NCBI GenBank assembly: GCA_963818885.1
Contig: CAWFTP010000006.1
Span: 248,001 to 312,000, forward strand
Direction of reading: 5' to 3'
Length of the DNA: 64,000 nt
Source: DATFDN01 sp963818885
Lineage (GTDB): Bacteria > Pseudomonadota > Alphaproteobacteria > Acetobacterales > Acetobacteraceae
This document shows, piece by piece, positions 28,217-35,590 of this stretch. Every line of letters begins with the position of its first letter. The stretch's first letter is position 1. The notes under the pieces are model-generated. The model did no database searches. It had not been told where the DNA came from and worked only from the letters and a program-made list of their open reading frames with translations. Made by a program: the position numbers and the translations under genes.

Positions 28217-28333
28217 ACCCTCTCCCGCTGTGCGGGAGAGGTCGGACTCGCGCAGCGAGCCGGGTGAGGGTGATGCAGTTGTGGACACACCCCTCACCCT
28301 GCCTCTCCCCCCGCACTGCGGGGGGAGAGGGGA
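28217..28333. repeat. Two hairpin-repeat copies in opposite orientation
   Basis: First copy 28217-28270: ACCCTCTCCCGCTGTGCGGG with AGAGG, then GCGCAGCGAGCCGGGTGAGG. Second copy 28290-28333: CCCTCACCCTGCCTCTCCCC with its complementary arm CGGGGGGAGAGGGG. They occupy the whole gap between the divergent luciferase-type gene and the nucleoside transporter. The GGGGGAGAGGGG of the right copy sits 8 bases before the transporter start. Confidence 0.85.
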
Positions 28334-28340
28334 ATGAGTG

Positions 28341-29561
28341 ATGGGCGCGTTGGGTTTCGTCGCGCTGCTGGCTCTCGCCTACCTGCTCAGCGAGGACCGG
28401 CGGCGCATCGCGTGGCGGACGGTGCTGGTCGGCGTCGGGTTGCAGATCGCGCTGGCGGCGGTGCTGATCAATCTGGCGGCGGCGCGCGGGGCGGTGCTGG
28501 TGCTGAACGGCGCGGCGACGGCGCTGCAGGACGCGACGGACCAGGGGACGGCGTTCCTGTTCGGTTATCTGGGCGGCGGACCGGCGCCGTTCGACGTGAC
28601 GCATCGCGCCTATGCGGTGGTGCTCGCCTTCAAGATCCTGCCGCTGGTGCTGGTGATCAGCGCACTCGGCGCGCTGCTGTTTCATTGGGGCGTGCTGCAG
28701 CGGCTGACCGGCGCGTTCGCCTGGCTGCTGCGGCGAACGATGGGAGTCGGCGGGGCGCTCGCGCTGGCCGCCGCGGTCCACATCTTTGTCGGCATGGTGG
28801 AGGCGCCGCTGCTGATCCGCCCGTACCTCGCGCGCATGCAGCGGGGCGAGCTGTTCGCGGTGATGACTTGCGGAATGGCGGGAGTCGCGGGAACGGTGAT
28901 GGTGATCTACGCGACGGTGCTCGGGCCGGTGGTGCCGAACGCGCTCGGCACGATCATCGTCGCCTCGATCATCAGCACGCCGGCGGGGCTCGCGGTGGCG
29001 GCGCTGATGGTGCCGTTCGGGCCGGGCGAAGCGGGCGGCGAGCTGGCGCTGCGCGATAAGCCGGTGAGCAGCCTGGAGGCGATCGTGCGCGGCACCATGG
29101 CGGGCGTGGCGCCGCTGGTCGGGATCACGACGATGCTGCTGGTCGCGGTGTCGCTGGTCGCGCTGGTGAACATGGCGCTGGGCTTGCTGCCGGGTGCCGT
29201 CACGTTGCAGGGGTTGTTCGCCTACCTGTTCCGCCCGGTGGTGTGGCTGATCGGGGTGCCATGGGGCGAGAGTGCTGTGGCGGCGAGGCTGCTGGGCACG
29301 AAGACGGTGCTGAACGAGTTCATCGCGTATCTCGATCTGGCGGCGCTGCCGGGGAATGCGCTGAGCGCGCGATCGCGGCTGATCATGACGTTCGCGCTGT
29401 GCGGCTTCGCCAATTTCGGCAGCCTCGGCATCCTGATCGGCGGCATGGGCGCGATGGTGCCGGAGCGGCGCGAGGAGATCGTGGCGCTGGGCACGCGCTC
29501 GCTGGTATCGGGGACGATCGCGACGTGTCTGAGCGGGGCGGTGGCGGGGGTGTTGGGGTAG
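28341..29561 (+). CDS. Concentrative nucleoside transporter (NupC/CNT family)
   Basis: Inner-membrane nucleoside/cation symporter of 406 residues. The family core motifs are visible: VEAPLLIRPYLARM, GVAGTVMVIYATVLG, STPAGLAVAALMVP, GTKTVLNEFIAYLDL and CGFANFGSLGILIGGMG. Many hydrophobic segments cover its length. The ATG at 28341 is preceded by an in-frame GTG. The purine-rich end of the adjacent repeat may serve as ribosome binding site. Single gene between a divergent oxidoreductase and a small antitoxin gene. Confidence 0.92.
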   Translation: MGALGFVALLALAYLLSEDRRRIAWRTVLVGVGLQIALAAVLINLAAARGAVLVLNGAATALQDATDQGTAFLFGYLGGGPAPFDVTHRAYAVVLAFKILPLVLVISALGALLFHWGVLQRLTGAFAWLLRRTMGVGGALALAAAVHIFVGMVEAPLLIRPYLARMQRGELFAVMTCGMAGVAGTVMVIYATVLGPVVPNALGTIIVASIISTPAGLAVAALMVPFGPGEAGGELALRDKPVSSLEAIVRGTMAGVAPLVGITTMLLVAVSLVALVNMALGLLPGAVTLQGLFAYLFRPVVWLIGVPWGESAVAARLLGTKTVLNEFIAYLDLAALPGNALSARSRLIMTFALCGFANFGSLGILIGGMGAMVPERREEIVALGTRSLVSGTIATCLSGAVAGVLG

Positions 29562-29602
29562 GGGCTGCTGATCCGCGTATAGTGCTGGGAGGAGGGTCTA
29601 TC

Positions 29603-29827
29603 ATGAGCGAGTTGCACCGGATCACCGTTGACCCGCAGCAGTGCGGCGGCAGGCCTTGTCTGCGAGGCCTGCGCATCCGGGTGAAGGACATCCTGGACAT
29701 GCTGGCACCCGGCGCGAGCCGGGAGGAGGTTGTGGCCGACTATCCGTACTTGGAGTCCGGGGATATCACCGCGGCACTCGAATACGCGGCGCGCCAAAGC
29801 GATTACCCGGTCTTTCGGGTCGCCTGA
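29603..29827 (+). CDS. DUF433 family antitoxin-like protein
   Basis: Protein of 74 residues with the DUF433 pattern: RITVDPQQCGGRPCLRGLRI, then VKDILDMLAPGASREEVVAD and YPYLESGDITAALEYAAR. DUF433 proteins are winged-helix-like antitoxins usually followed by a DUF5615 PIN-like toxin. Ribosome binding site GGAGGG precedes the ATG at 29603. The stop overlaps an ATG (TGATG) that begins MRFL, as the toxin normally would, but that frame loses similarity at once, so the antitoxin now appears to be an orphan. Confidence 0.85.
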   Translation: MSELHRITVDPQQCGGRPCLRGLRIRVKDILDMLAPGASREEVVADYPYLESGDITAALEYAARQSDYPVFRVA

Positions 29828-29913
29828 TGCGCTTCCTCACGAGCCGCCAACGTTCTTGCAAATACGGGATAGCGAGGTCAACCTTGCAGGCGACCCTCCG
29901 AGTCGCGTGGTGA
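29827..29913 (+). pseudogene. Remnant start of a DUF5615-type toxin
   Basis: An ATG overlapping the DUF433 stop opens with MRFL, as in PIN-like DUF5615 toxins, then continues TSRQRSCKYGIARSTLQATL and stops after 28 codons without toxin similarity. The overlap and opening residues suggest a toxin gene cut off a few codons in. A second frame over the same bases (PPTFLQIRDSEVNLAGDPPS) is open but unrecognised. Low confidence. Confidence 0.35.
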
Positions 29914-29925
29914 GCTGCATAGCAA

Positions 29926-30112
29926 ATGGCTACAAGCGAGCAAGGACCCGCAGCACGGCTGTGTGAATTTAGAGTTCAACGTCTATTCAATGAATTTGAC
30001 TATGTAATCCCTCTCCACACCGAGGAACAGAATCACAGCAATTATCGCGCCAAACGGAAGCGGAAGGACCGTATGTTTACGTCTAATCAATGCGCTGTTC
30101 CGTGCTGATGAA
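29926..30112 (+). pseudogene. Truncated N-terminus of an AAA-family ATPase
   Basis: A visibly less GC-rich fragment. The frame from 29926 gives CEFRVQRLFNEFDYVIPLHT then EEQ. Skipping one A at 30031 continues ITAIIAPNGSGRTVCLRLIN then ALFRADE. This matches the start of OLD/RecF-like AAA ATPases, where a motif of the form FRVxxLFxxFDYxIPL precedes a Walker A loop, here APNGSGRT. Nothing after about 30112 fits, and the sequence there belongs to the opposite-strand toxin-antitoxin remnant. It is therefore a short severed end of a defence- or mobile-element-type ATPase. Confidence 0.6.
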
Positions 30113-30138
30113 AACGCCGGCGTCGATGACGGCCTCAT
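30110..30138 (-). pseudogene. Remnant start of a PIN-domain toxin
   Basis: On the minus strand an ATG overlaps the antitoxin stop. After MR and one extra base the frame reads VIDAGVFIS, the first beta strand of a VapC-type PIN domain with its catalytic Asp. The match ends at about 30110, exactly where the AAA-ATPase fragment of the other strand ends. The toxin is thus lost by a junction or deletion. Confidence 0.45.
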
Positions 30139-30362
30139 CCCAGACGCGGAGCGACTTCCTCTCTCGCCTGATCGACGAGCCGGTCAATGTCCTCGTCCGT
30201 CAGCCCAGCGGCGATGGCCAGCTTGCGCGACTCCCGGCGACCCGGAAACAGCTCCGGCTCGATGGTGAGCGTCACCTTCTCGTCGGAGCTGATGCCCCGG
30301 CGCTTCAATTCGGCGGCCAATTCGCCGGCCGTCACCTCGATAATCTCCCGCGTCGCGGTCAT
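30135..30362 (-). CDS. Antitoxin-like protein of a PIN toxin pair
   Basis: Protein of 75 residues: VTAGELAAELKRRGISSDEK, then VTLTIEPELFPGRRESRKLA and GLTDEDIDRLVDQAREEV. Small proteins of this form commonly sit directly upstream of PIN-family toxins in alphaproteobacteria and are taken as antitoxins. Here the toxin start follows in ATGA overlap but is truncated after a few codons. Probably a relic that may still be expressed. Confidence 0.65.
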   Translation of the reverse strand: MTATREIIEVTAGELAAELKRRGISSDEKVTLTIEPELFPGRRESRKLAIAAGLTDEDIDRLVDQAREEVAPRLG

Positions 30363-30454
30363 GGATGCCCTTCCTGCGCCCGTCGTCTGGCGCGTTCGGC
30401 CCGATAGGAGATTGGTACTACGCCAAACCGTCCTGGCCTGCCAGTGTGAACGCG

Positions 30455-30550
30455 GTCATCGCGAGCCGCCGCAGGCGGCGCGGCGATCCACGCCAGCTTC
30501 CGCGAATGTGCCTGGATCGCGTCACCCCGCTCTGCGGGGTTCGCGATGAC
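30455..30550. repeat. Composite inverted repeat with GTCATCGCGA ends
   Basis: Outer arms GTCATCGCGA (30455-30464) and TCGCGATGAC (30541-30550) are perfect complements. Inside them GCGATCCA and TGGATCGC pair again, and two small hairpins (GCCGCCGCAGGCGGC and CCCCGCTCTGCGGGG) lie between. It is unlike the CCCTCACCC family and looks like a second class of mobile palindromic element. No gene is seen in 30363-30703. Confidence 0.75.
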
Positions 30551-30593
30551 GACGTACATCGGCTCCAGCTGAGCGCATCCAGCTCCAAAACCG

Positions 30594-30655
30594 ATGAGGC
30601 AATCCCTTCCGGGCAGGGGATTGCTTCGGCCCGCTTCGCGCGCCTCGCAATGACT
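30594..30655. repeat. GAGGCAATCCC/CAATGAC-type palindromic repeat
   Basis: Contains CAATCCCTTCCGGGCAGGGGATTG, a hairpin of CAATCCC with GGGATTG, followed by GCCCGCTTCGCGCGC and CCTCGCAATGAC. It is immediately downstream of another palindromic repeat and in the same gene-free stretch before the aldolase gene. Possibly a third repeat class. Confidence 0.6.
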
Positions 30656-30703
30656 TTGCTTGAGCGCAGGAATCAGGGTGCGTCGCCCTGGAGTTTGTCG
30701 GTG

Positions 30704-31417
30704 CTACGATGACAAGATACGACGACCGGCGTCGAGCAGCATGTTGCTGACCCACTCCGCCTTCATCACGTCCGATTGCATCGTGCCGCCTGCCCGTCGG
30801 ATGCGATCGGCGAGCTGCTCCATCGTCCTGACCACCTCCGGATGGTCGGGCTGGCCGGGATAGCCGAGGCTTTGGGCGAAGTCGTTTGGGCCGATGCTGT
30901 AGAGGTCGATGCCCGGCACCGCGAGGATGGAGTCCAGGTTGTCCAGCACGGCGACGTCCTCCAGCAGGGCGCAGACCAGCATCTGCTCGTTGGCCTCGCG
31001 GTAGTACGCCGCCTTGTCGGCGATGCCGGCGTTGTAGTCGGTACCGCGGTTCGCCCCGAACGAGCGCTCGCCGAGCGGGCCGAAATGGCAGGCGCGCACC
31101 AGCTGGCGGGCGTCCGCCTCGGTGGCGATGTGAGGACCCAATATGCCCATGATCCCACGGTCGAGGTAACGCAGGATCGTCGAGGAGCCGATGTCGGGGA
31201 CGCGGGCGATCGGCGTCACGCGATGGCGCTCGGCGGTCCGGCAGAGGTCCTCGAGCTGCGTCAGGTCGAACGGCCCATGCTCGCCGTCGATGAAGACGAA
31301 GTCGAAGTCGAGCTTGCCGAGGATGTCGATCACCCAGGGGGAGGGGAAGGTCAGGTTGTAGCCGTGGGCCTTGCGGCCGGCTTGCATCGCGGCCTTTACG
31401 CGGTTGGGTTGTTTCAT
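30704..31417 (-). CDS. HpcH/HpaI-family class II aldolase
   Basis: Aldolase/citrate-lyase-fold protein of 237 residues. Members cleave 4-hydroxy-2-oxo acids to pyruvate and an aldehyde, or do the reverse, using a divalent metal. It shows FDFVFIDGEHGPFDLTQLED (catalytic and metal region), RYLDRGIMGILGPHI and GIDLYSIGPNDFAQSLG. The catalytic Arg expected near ARVP is present (PIARVPDIGSS). The stop lies in a repeat-rich zone. A CTCTCCC hairpin separates it from the HAD gene upstream on the same strand. Exact substrate unknown. Confidence 0.88.
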   Translation of the reverse strand: MKQPNRVKAAMQAGRKAHGYNLTFPSPWVIDILGKLDFDFVFIDGEHGPFDLTQLEDLCRTAERHRVTPIARVPDIGSSTILRYLDRGIMGILGPHIATEADARQLVRACHFGPLGERSFGANRGTDYNAGIADKAAYYREANEQMLVCALLEDVAVLDNLDSILAVPGIDLYSIGPNDFAQSLGYPGQPDHPEVVRTMEQLADRIRRAGGTMQSDVMKAEWVSNMLLDAGRRILSS

Positions 31418-31441
31418 CGGGTTTCCTCCTGCGTGTTGGCG

Positions 31442-31498
31442 CCCTCACCCCTCACCTGGCCTCTCCCCTCTCCCGAAGAGGGAGAGGGGAGAGGGACG
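31442..31498. repeat. Hairpin repeat copy with 14-base arms
   Basis: CCCTCACCCCTCACCTGGCC followed by arms CTCTCCCCTCTCCC (31461-31474) and GGGAGAGGGGAGAG (31480-31493), loop GAAGA. Located between the HAD hydrolase stop and the aldolase start, both on the minus strand. The left side of the element borders the aldolase start region. Confidence 0.8.
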
Positions 31499-31519
31499 AG
31501 TTGCGGAGCGGTCGGCGTC

Positions 31520-32548
31520 TTATTCGAACGCGAACACCCGCTTCCAATCGTCCTTCATGCTGATCACCGTCCACCCGCGCGCCTGCGCCTCCTGCATCAG
31601 CGAGTCGGAGAACGTGCCGACATTCGAAGCGGGCAATCCCCCTGCGGGGCCGTAGGCGTATTCGCGTTTGGCATCGTCGTGGTGCACGAGCATCTTCAGG
31701 CGCGGACCGTCGCCCGCGCCGGTCCATTCCAGCATCTCCCGGTCGCCGTCCGAGTTGCCGAACGCGGCGTAGGGGCGCTTGCCGATGAACAGGTTGATGC
31801 CGATCGGCTTGCCCGCCTTGTCGTCGTTGAAGAACAGGTGTGGCTCGCGCAGCAGGATCGGGCCGCCATCCGACATCTCGTACTTCACGGCGATGCTCGA
31901 GCCGATTACCTGCGCGGGCGAAACCCCGTACACGCGCCGCGCGTAGGCGCGCACGAATTCCTGCCCGCCGCCGGTGACGATGTAGACCGTGAAGCCGTTC
32001 GCGCGCAGCAGGTCCATCGCCTCGCGCATCGGCTGATACACGAGCTCGGTGTAGAGGTGGTTGAACCGGGGATCGCGCGCGGTCGCGATCCAGGCGCCGA
32101 CGATCTGCTCGAAGCGCTCGGTGCTCATGCCGGCATGGGCCGGGCCGATGACCTTCAGCCAGTCCGACTCGGAGAACTGCGCAACGGCTGCCATGTTGCC
32201 GGAGATGATCGAGGCGTAGGGCTCGGTGTGCTGCCATTCCGGATGCTGTGGCGCCAGCGCGCGCACCCGGTCGAGGGCGAAGACGGCCTGCACGTAGAGC
32301 GGCTGCTCGACCCAGAGCGTGCCGTCCTGGTCGAAGGTCGCGATCCGGTCCTCCGGATTCACCAGGTCCCTGCTCGACGGATCGGTGATAGCGCGGACGA
32401 AATCGAGGATCGCCTGCTTCGATTTGCCGTCGTTCCAGGAGGGGAGCGGGTCGGCGGTCGTCTGCGCCCCCGCCGCGAGCGGCGCGCCCGCCGCGGCGAG
32501 CGTCCCCACGAGGACCGCACGGCGACCGATCCAGCTGGCGTTTGGCAT
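31520..32548 (-). CDS. Tat-exported HAD-superfamily phosphatase
   Basis: Protein of 342 residues with a twin-arginine-like leader (IGRRAVLVGTLAAAGAPLAA with a probable cleavage after AGA). The HAD core follows: motif I FDQDGTLW, a motif II-like TVYIVTGGGQEFVRAYA, a Lys region in SSIAVKYEMSD and the motif III/IV acidic pair in AAFGNSDGDREML. It fits the secreted phosphoserine-phosphatase-like group, so it likely hydrolyses a phosphate ester in the periplasm. Substrate unknown. Its upstream 200 bases contain a regular GTACRC array that might be regulatory. Confidence 0.87.
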   Translation of the reverse strand: MPNASWIGRRAVLVGTLAAAGAPLAAGAQTTADPLPSWNDGKSKQAILDFVRAITDPSSRDLVNPEDRIATFDQDGTLWVEQPLYVQAVFALDRVRALAPQHPEWQHTEPYASIISGNMAAVAQFSESDWLKVIGPAHAGMSTERFEQIVGAWIATARDPRFNHLYTELVYQPMREAMDLLRANGFTVYIVTGGGQEFVRAYARRVYGVSPAQVIGSSIAVKYEMSDGGPILLREPHLFFNDDKAGKPIGINLFIGKRPYAAFGNSDGDREMLEWTGAGDGPRLKMLVHHDDAKREYAYGPAGGLPASNVGTFSDSLMQEAQARGWTVISMKDDWKRVFAFE

Positions 32549-32616
32549 TCGCTCCCCCCCTTGCGTTGTGCGGGAGTGTGCGCTGGGGCGCGAGCATCGG
32601 CCAGAGGAGGCGGTCG

Positions 32617-32753
32617 TGTACGCAAACTCGCGCCCCGGCAGACGCAGATGTACGCAAACTGGCGGCCTCGTGCATGGCAGGGGTACGCAGCCCGGCGCAT
32701 CGCCACTGACAGATGTACGCGCGCGTGTATGTGGGGGTCGGGCTTTTGTACAC
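32617..32753. repeat. Array of five GTACRC boxes spaced 32-33 bases
   Basis: GTACGC starts at 32618, 32650, 32683 and 32715, and GTACAC at 32748: intervals of 32, 33, 32 and 33 bases. The first two units share TGTACGCAAACT, and units one and three end in CAGA, so it looks like a degenerate 32-base direct repeat. No coding frame there has family similarity. It lies 70-205 bases upstream of the Tat-exported HAD gene start. It could be a phased operator array (three helical turns), binding sites at a decayed transposon end, or an eroded minisatellite. Confidence 0.7.
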
Positions 32754-32759
32754 AGCTTG

Positions 32760-32801
32760 ACCCCACCTCCCCCAGCCCCTCCGCCCCAGGGGCGGAGGGG
32801 A
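32760..32801. repeat. Hairpin repeat copy beside the GTACRC array
   Basis: CCCCACCTCCCCCAG followed by arms CCCCTCCGCCCC (32776-32787) and GGGGCGGAGGGG (32789-32800) around a single unpaired base. It lies just after the last GTACAC box and before the stop of the NTF2-like gene, which is transcribed toward it. Confidence 0.75.
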
Positions 32802-32825
32802 GACGGGCGTTGCCTCCTGGTGGGG

Positions 32826-33197
32826 TCAGGCGGCGCTGGGCATGGCGTCGGTGAAGCCGGTGACCATGCGGAGCCTCCCGTCCTCGGCGAGCTCGGCGAA
32901 ATCGGTGCCGGCGAAGAAGAGCGGGGCGGTATCGGTGCCGCCGGCGGTCCAGCTGAAGCGGACCCGGCCGTTATGCGCCTCGATGCCGCTCGACAGGCGG
33001 AAGCGGTAGCCCGCGAAGCGCTCCTGCACGGCCCCGATCATGGCGTCGATCCCGGCGTGCCCGGTGCCCTCGCGATGGGCGTCGAGATAGCTTCCGTCAT
33101 CGGCCCAGGTGCGGGCGACGAGCTCGCGCCGGCGCCGCGCGTCGGTCTCGTTCCAGGTCGCGATGTAGCTGGCGACGGCTTCGTTGATGGAGGTCAT
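32826..33197 (-). CDS. NTF2-like/SnoaL-type protein
   Basis: Protein of 123 residues with the NTF2-like cone fold: INEAVASYIATWNETDARRR, TWADDGSYLDAHREGTGHAG, RFRLSSGIEAHNGRVRFSW and DFAELAEDGRLRMVTGFTD. This fold serves hydroxylases, isomerases and ketosteroid-isomerase-like enzymes as well as binding proteins, so no function is assigned. It stands alone on the minus strand between mutY and the HAD gene. Confidence 0.85.
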   Translation of the reverse strand: MTSINEAVASYIATWNETDARRRRELVARTWADDGSYLDAHREGTGHAGIDAMIGAVQERFAGYRFRLSSGIEAHNGRVRFSWTAGGTDTAPLFFAGTDFAELAEDGRLRMVTGFTDAMPSAA

Positions 33198-33288
33198 GGG
33201 TTTAGCTCCCCTGTTCGCGGGCCGTGGCCCATGCCGCGGCTCCGTGCCGACAGGAATCGCCGAGGCCGTGCGCCGGCGCGATTACCTC

Positions 33289-34311
33289 TCAGGTCATCCG
33301 CACGCATTTGCGCATCAGCGACGACAGCCCGGCGTCGGCGAGCGCCGCCTCGTCGCAGAGGAAGCCGTCGGCGGCGATGCGCGGCACCGTCGCGGCGAAC
33401 AGGGAGATGCGCAGCTCGAAATGGGTGAAGCCGTGGCGCACCTCGCCCGCATGGCGCCAGTCGGCGACCATCGGGGCGTGCGCCAGCGACTCCGCTTCGT
33501 CCCAGGGCGCGGCGCGCCATTCGGTGCCGGGGAGCTCGGCCATGCCGCCGAGCAGGCCGGAGGGCGGCCGCCGGCGCAGCAGCAGGCGGCCCTGCCCGTC
33601 CCGCAGTTGGAAGTGTACGCCGTGGCGGATCGGGCGCTCCGGGCGCGGCGACTTGCGCGGCAGTTCGTCCTGGATGCCGCGCCGGCGCGCCTCGCACGCC
33701 GCGACCCAAGGGCAGAGCACGCAGGAGGGCGCGGCAGGCGTGCAGATTGTGGCGCCGAGGTCGAACAGGGCCTGGGCGAAGTCGCTCGGGCGTGCCTGGG
33801 CGGCGGGATCGGTGCCAAGCGCGGCGGCGGCGGCGCGGATCGTGCGCTTGGCGGCGGGCAGCGGCGCCTCGATCGCGAACACCCGGGCGAGCACCCGCTC
33901 CACGTTGCCGTCCACCGGCACGCCGGGCCGCCCGAACGCGATCGCAGCGATCGCGGTCGCGGTGTAGTCGCCGATCCCCGGGAGCCGCCGCAGCCCCGCC
34001 GCATCGGTGGGGAAGCCGCCGGAGCCCGCCACCATGCGGGCGCAGGCGTGCAAGTTGCGGGCGCGGGCGTAGTAGCCGAGGCCGGCCCAGGCGCCGAGCA
34101 CGTCCTCCAAATTCGCAGCCGCCAAAGCAAAAACGTCCGGGAAGCGTCTGACAAAGCGCTCGAAATAGGGTATGGCGGCGCCGACGGTGGTCTGCTGCAG
34201 CATTACCTCGCTGAGCCAGACGCGGTATGGATTGGCCGTCTGCCCGGGTGGCGCGCGCCAGGGCAGGGTCCGCCGGTGGCGGTCGTACCAGTGAAGCAGG
34301 GCGGCTTGCAT
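33289..34311 (-). CDS. mutY: A/G-specific adenine glycosylase MutY
   Basis: Base-excision repair glycosylase removing adenine opposite 8-oxoguanine. The 340-residue protein has the catalytic Glu in SEVMLQQTTV, helix-hairpin-helix LPGIGDYTATAIAAIAFG with the catalytic Asp in VPVDGNVERVLAR, the iron-sulfur Cys set CTPAAPSCVLCPWVAAC, and a C-terminal NUDIX-like domain (RLLLRRRPPSGLLGGMAELPG). The ATG at 34311 begins MQAALLHWYDRHRRTLPWRA; a GTG at 34338 is also in frame. The start codon overlaps that of the divergent DUF721 gene. Confidence 0.95.
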   Translation of the reverse strand: MQAALLHWYDRHRRTLPWRAPPGQTANPYRVWLSEVMLQQTTVGAAIPYFERFVRRFPDVFALAAANLEDVLGAWAGLGYYARARNLHACARMVAGSGGFPTDAAGLRRLPGIGDYTATAIAAIAFGRPGVPVDGNVERVLARVFAIEAPLPAAKRTIRAAAAALGTDPAAQARPSDFAQALFDLGATICTPAAPSCVLCPWVAACEARRRGIQDELPRKSPRPERPIRHGVHFQLRDGQGRLLLRRRPPSGLLGGMAELPGTEWRAAPWDEAESLAHAPMVADWRHAGEVRHGFTHFELRISLFAATVPRIAADGFLCDEAALADAGLSSLMRKCVRMT

Positions 34312-34858
34312 GGAGAGGGACACGGACGCGACCGGCACGGCGCCAGCAGTGGCATCGGATACCCGCCACGTCTACGGCCCGCGCGCGCTCGCCCAGCTGC
34401 TGCCCCGGCTCACCCGCCCGGCGTTCCGCCGCGCCGGACCGGCGGGGGCGCAGGTAATGGCGGACTGGGAGGCGATCGTCGGCCCCGCGCTCGCCGCCGT
34501 CACCCAGCCGCAGCGGCTTGTCGCCGGCACGCTGACGCTCGCCTGCTCCGGCCCGATCGCGCTCGAGCTGCAGCATTTCGCCCCGGAGCTGATCGCCCGC
34601 ATCAACGCCCAGCTCGGCGCCGCGCCGGTGGAGCGGCTGCGGTTCACACGGGCGGGGTTTCGCGCCGCGGTGCCCGCCAAGCCGCGCCCGGCGCCGGATG
34701 AGGCGGCCGCGCGGGTCGCGCGGGCGGCGGCCGTGTCGGTGCCGGCCGGGCCGTTGCGCGATGCGCTCGCCTCCCTCGGTGCCGCCGTGCTGGCTCGACG
34801 CGACGCGAATCCGCCCTCTAGGTTCACCCCACCCAGGAAGAGACGCCATGCCGATTGA
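34310..34858 (+). CDS. DUF721 protein (DciA-like helicase-loading factor)
   Basis: Protein of up to 182 residues with the DUF721 core RPAFRRAGPAGAQVMADWEA, IVGPALAAVTQPQRLVAGTL and LELQHFAPELIARINAQLG. DciA proteins of this family help load the replicative helicase DnaB in bacteria lacking DnaC; whether the alphaproteobacterial DUF721 protein does so is likely but inferred. A GTG at 34349 is an alternative start (MASDTRHVYGPRAL) and would avoid overlap with mutY. The end overlaps the dsbA-like gene by 11 bases. The mutY-DUF721-dsbA-smc order is conserved in alphaproteobacteria. Confidence 0.87.
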   Translation: MERDTDATGTAPAVASDTRHVYGPRALAQLLPRLTRPAFRRAGPAGAQVMADWEAIVGPALAAVTQPQRLVAGTLTLACSGPIALELQHFAPELIARINAQLGAAPVERLRFTRAGFRAAVPAKPRPAPDEAAARVARAAAVSVPAGPLRDALASLGAAVLARRDANPPSRFTPPRKRRHAD

Positions 34859-35480
34859 CCGCCGCTCCTTCGTCAGCCTCGCCGTCGCCGGCCTTGCGGC
34901 GCCTTCGCTCGCGCGTGCGCAGACGGACAAGGTGGTCCCGGCAACCGCGATCCAGACCCAGGCCTGGGAAGCGCCGCGCACATTGGGCAAGGCCGACGCC
35001 AAGACCGAGGTACAGGAGTTCTTCTCGCTCACCTGCACGCATTGCGCCGCCTTCGCGCAGAACACGTTTCCGGACGTCGAGAAGAACCTGATCGACACCG
35101 GCAAGGTGCGCTGGGTGTTCCACGACTTTCCGCTCGACCGCGTGGCCCTGCAGGCGGCGATGGTGGCGCGCGCGCTGCCGCCGGAGCGCTACACGCCGTT
35201 CATCCTGGCGCTGTTCTCCAGCCAGGACCGCTGGGCGTTCGCGCAAGGCGTCGATACCAAGGACGAGATCTGGAAGCTCGCCGCGCTCGCCGGGATGAAC
35301 CGGGCGACCTTCGATGCCGCCTGGGACGATGTCGCGCTACGCGACTGGATCATCGCGCAGCAGACCGCGGATCAGAAGAAATACGGGATTGATTCAACTC
35401 CGACGTTCCTGATCAACGGCCAGAAACAAGCGGGTGACATGGGGTACGACGCCTTCGCCAAGCTGATTCCGAACGCGTGA
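34848..35480 (+). CDS. DsbA-family periplasmic thiol oxidoreductase
   Basis: Thioredoxin-fold protein of 210 residues. Leader DRRSFVSLAVAGLAAPSLAR has a Tat-like pair of arginines followed by a hydrophobic stretch and a probable ARA site. The redox motif is CTHC in EFFSLTCTHCAAFAQNTFPD, and the cis-Pro loop is in GIDSTPTFLINGQKQAG. The insertion between is alpha-helical as in DsbA/BdbD. It likely forms or shuffles disulfides in exported proteins. AGGAAGAGA precedes the ATG at 34848, which overlaps the DUF721 stop. Confidence 0.9.
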   Translation: MPIDRRSFVSLAVAGLAAPSLARAQTDKVVPATAIQTQAWEAPRTLGKADAKTEVQEFFSLTCTHCAAFAQNTFPDVEKNLIDTGKVRWVFHDFPLDRVALQAAMVARALPPERYTPFILALFSSQDRWAFAQGVDTKDEIWKLAALAGMNRATFDAAWDDVALRDWIIAQQTADQKKYGIDSTPTFLINGQKQAGDMGYDAFAKLIPNA

Positions 35481-35486
35481 GGGCGA

Positions 35487-35590
35487 CCCTCACCCGGCGC
35501 TGCGCGCCGACCTCTCCCGGGGGGAGAGGTGATCGTGGGTCCGCCTCTCCATCTGGGAGAGGCCGGCGAGCGAAGCGAGCCGGGTGAGGG
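35487..35590. repeat. Large composite hairpin repeat directly before smc
   Basis: Outer arms CCCTCACCCGGC (35487-35498) and GCCGGGTGAGGG (35579-35590) enclose two smaller hairpins, CCTCTCCCGGGGGGAGAGG and CCTCTCCATCTGGGAGAGG, plus GCGAGCGAAGCGAGC. The element ends on the base before the smc ATG, so its GTGAGGG must serve as, or replace, the ribosome binding site. Confidence 0.85.

Noticed and set aside
32617..32753. GTACRC array considered as a CRISPR remnant
   Set aside because: The shared part is only 6-12 bases, units are degenerate, and no cas gene is nearby.
30776..32854. A 692-codon open frame on the plus strand opposite the aldolase and HAD genes
   Set aside because: High GC makes long antisense frames common. 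Its product has no family pattern, while both minus-strand genes have clear motifs.
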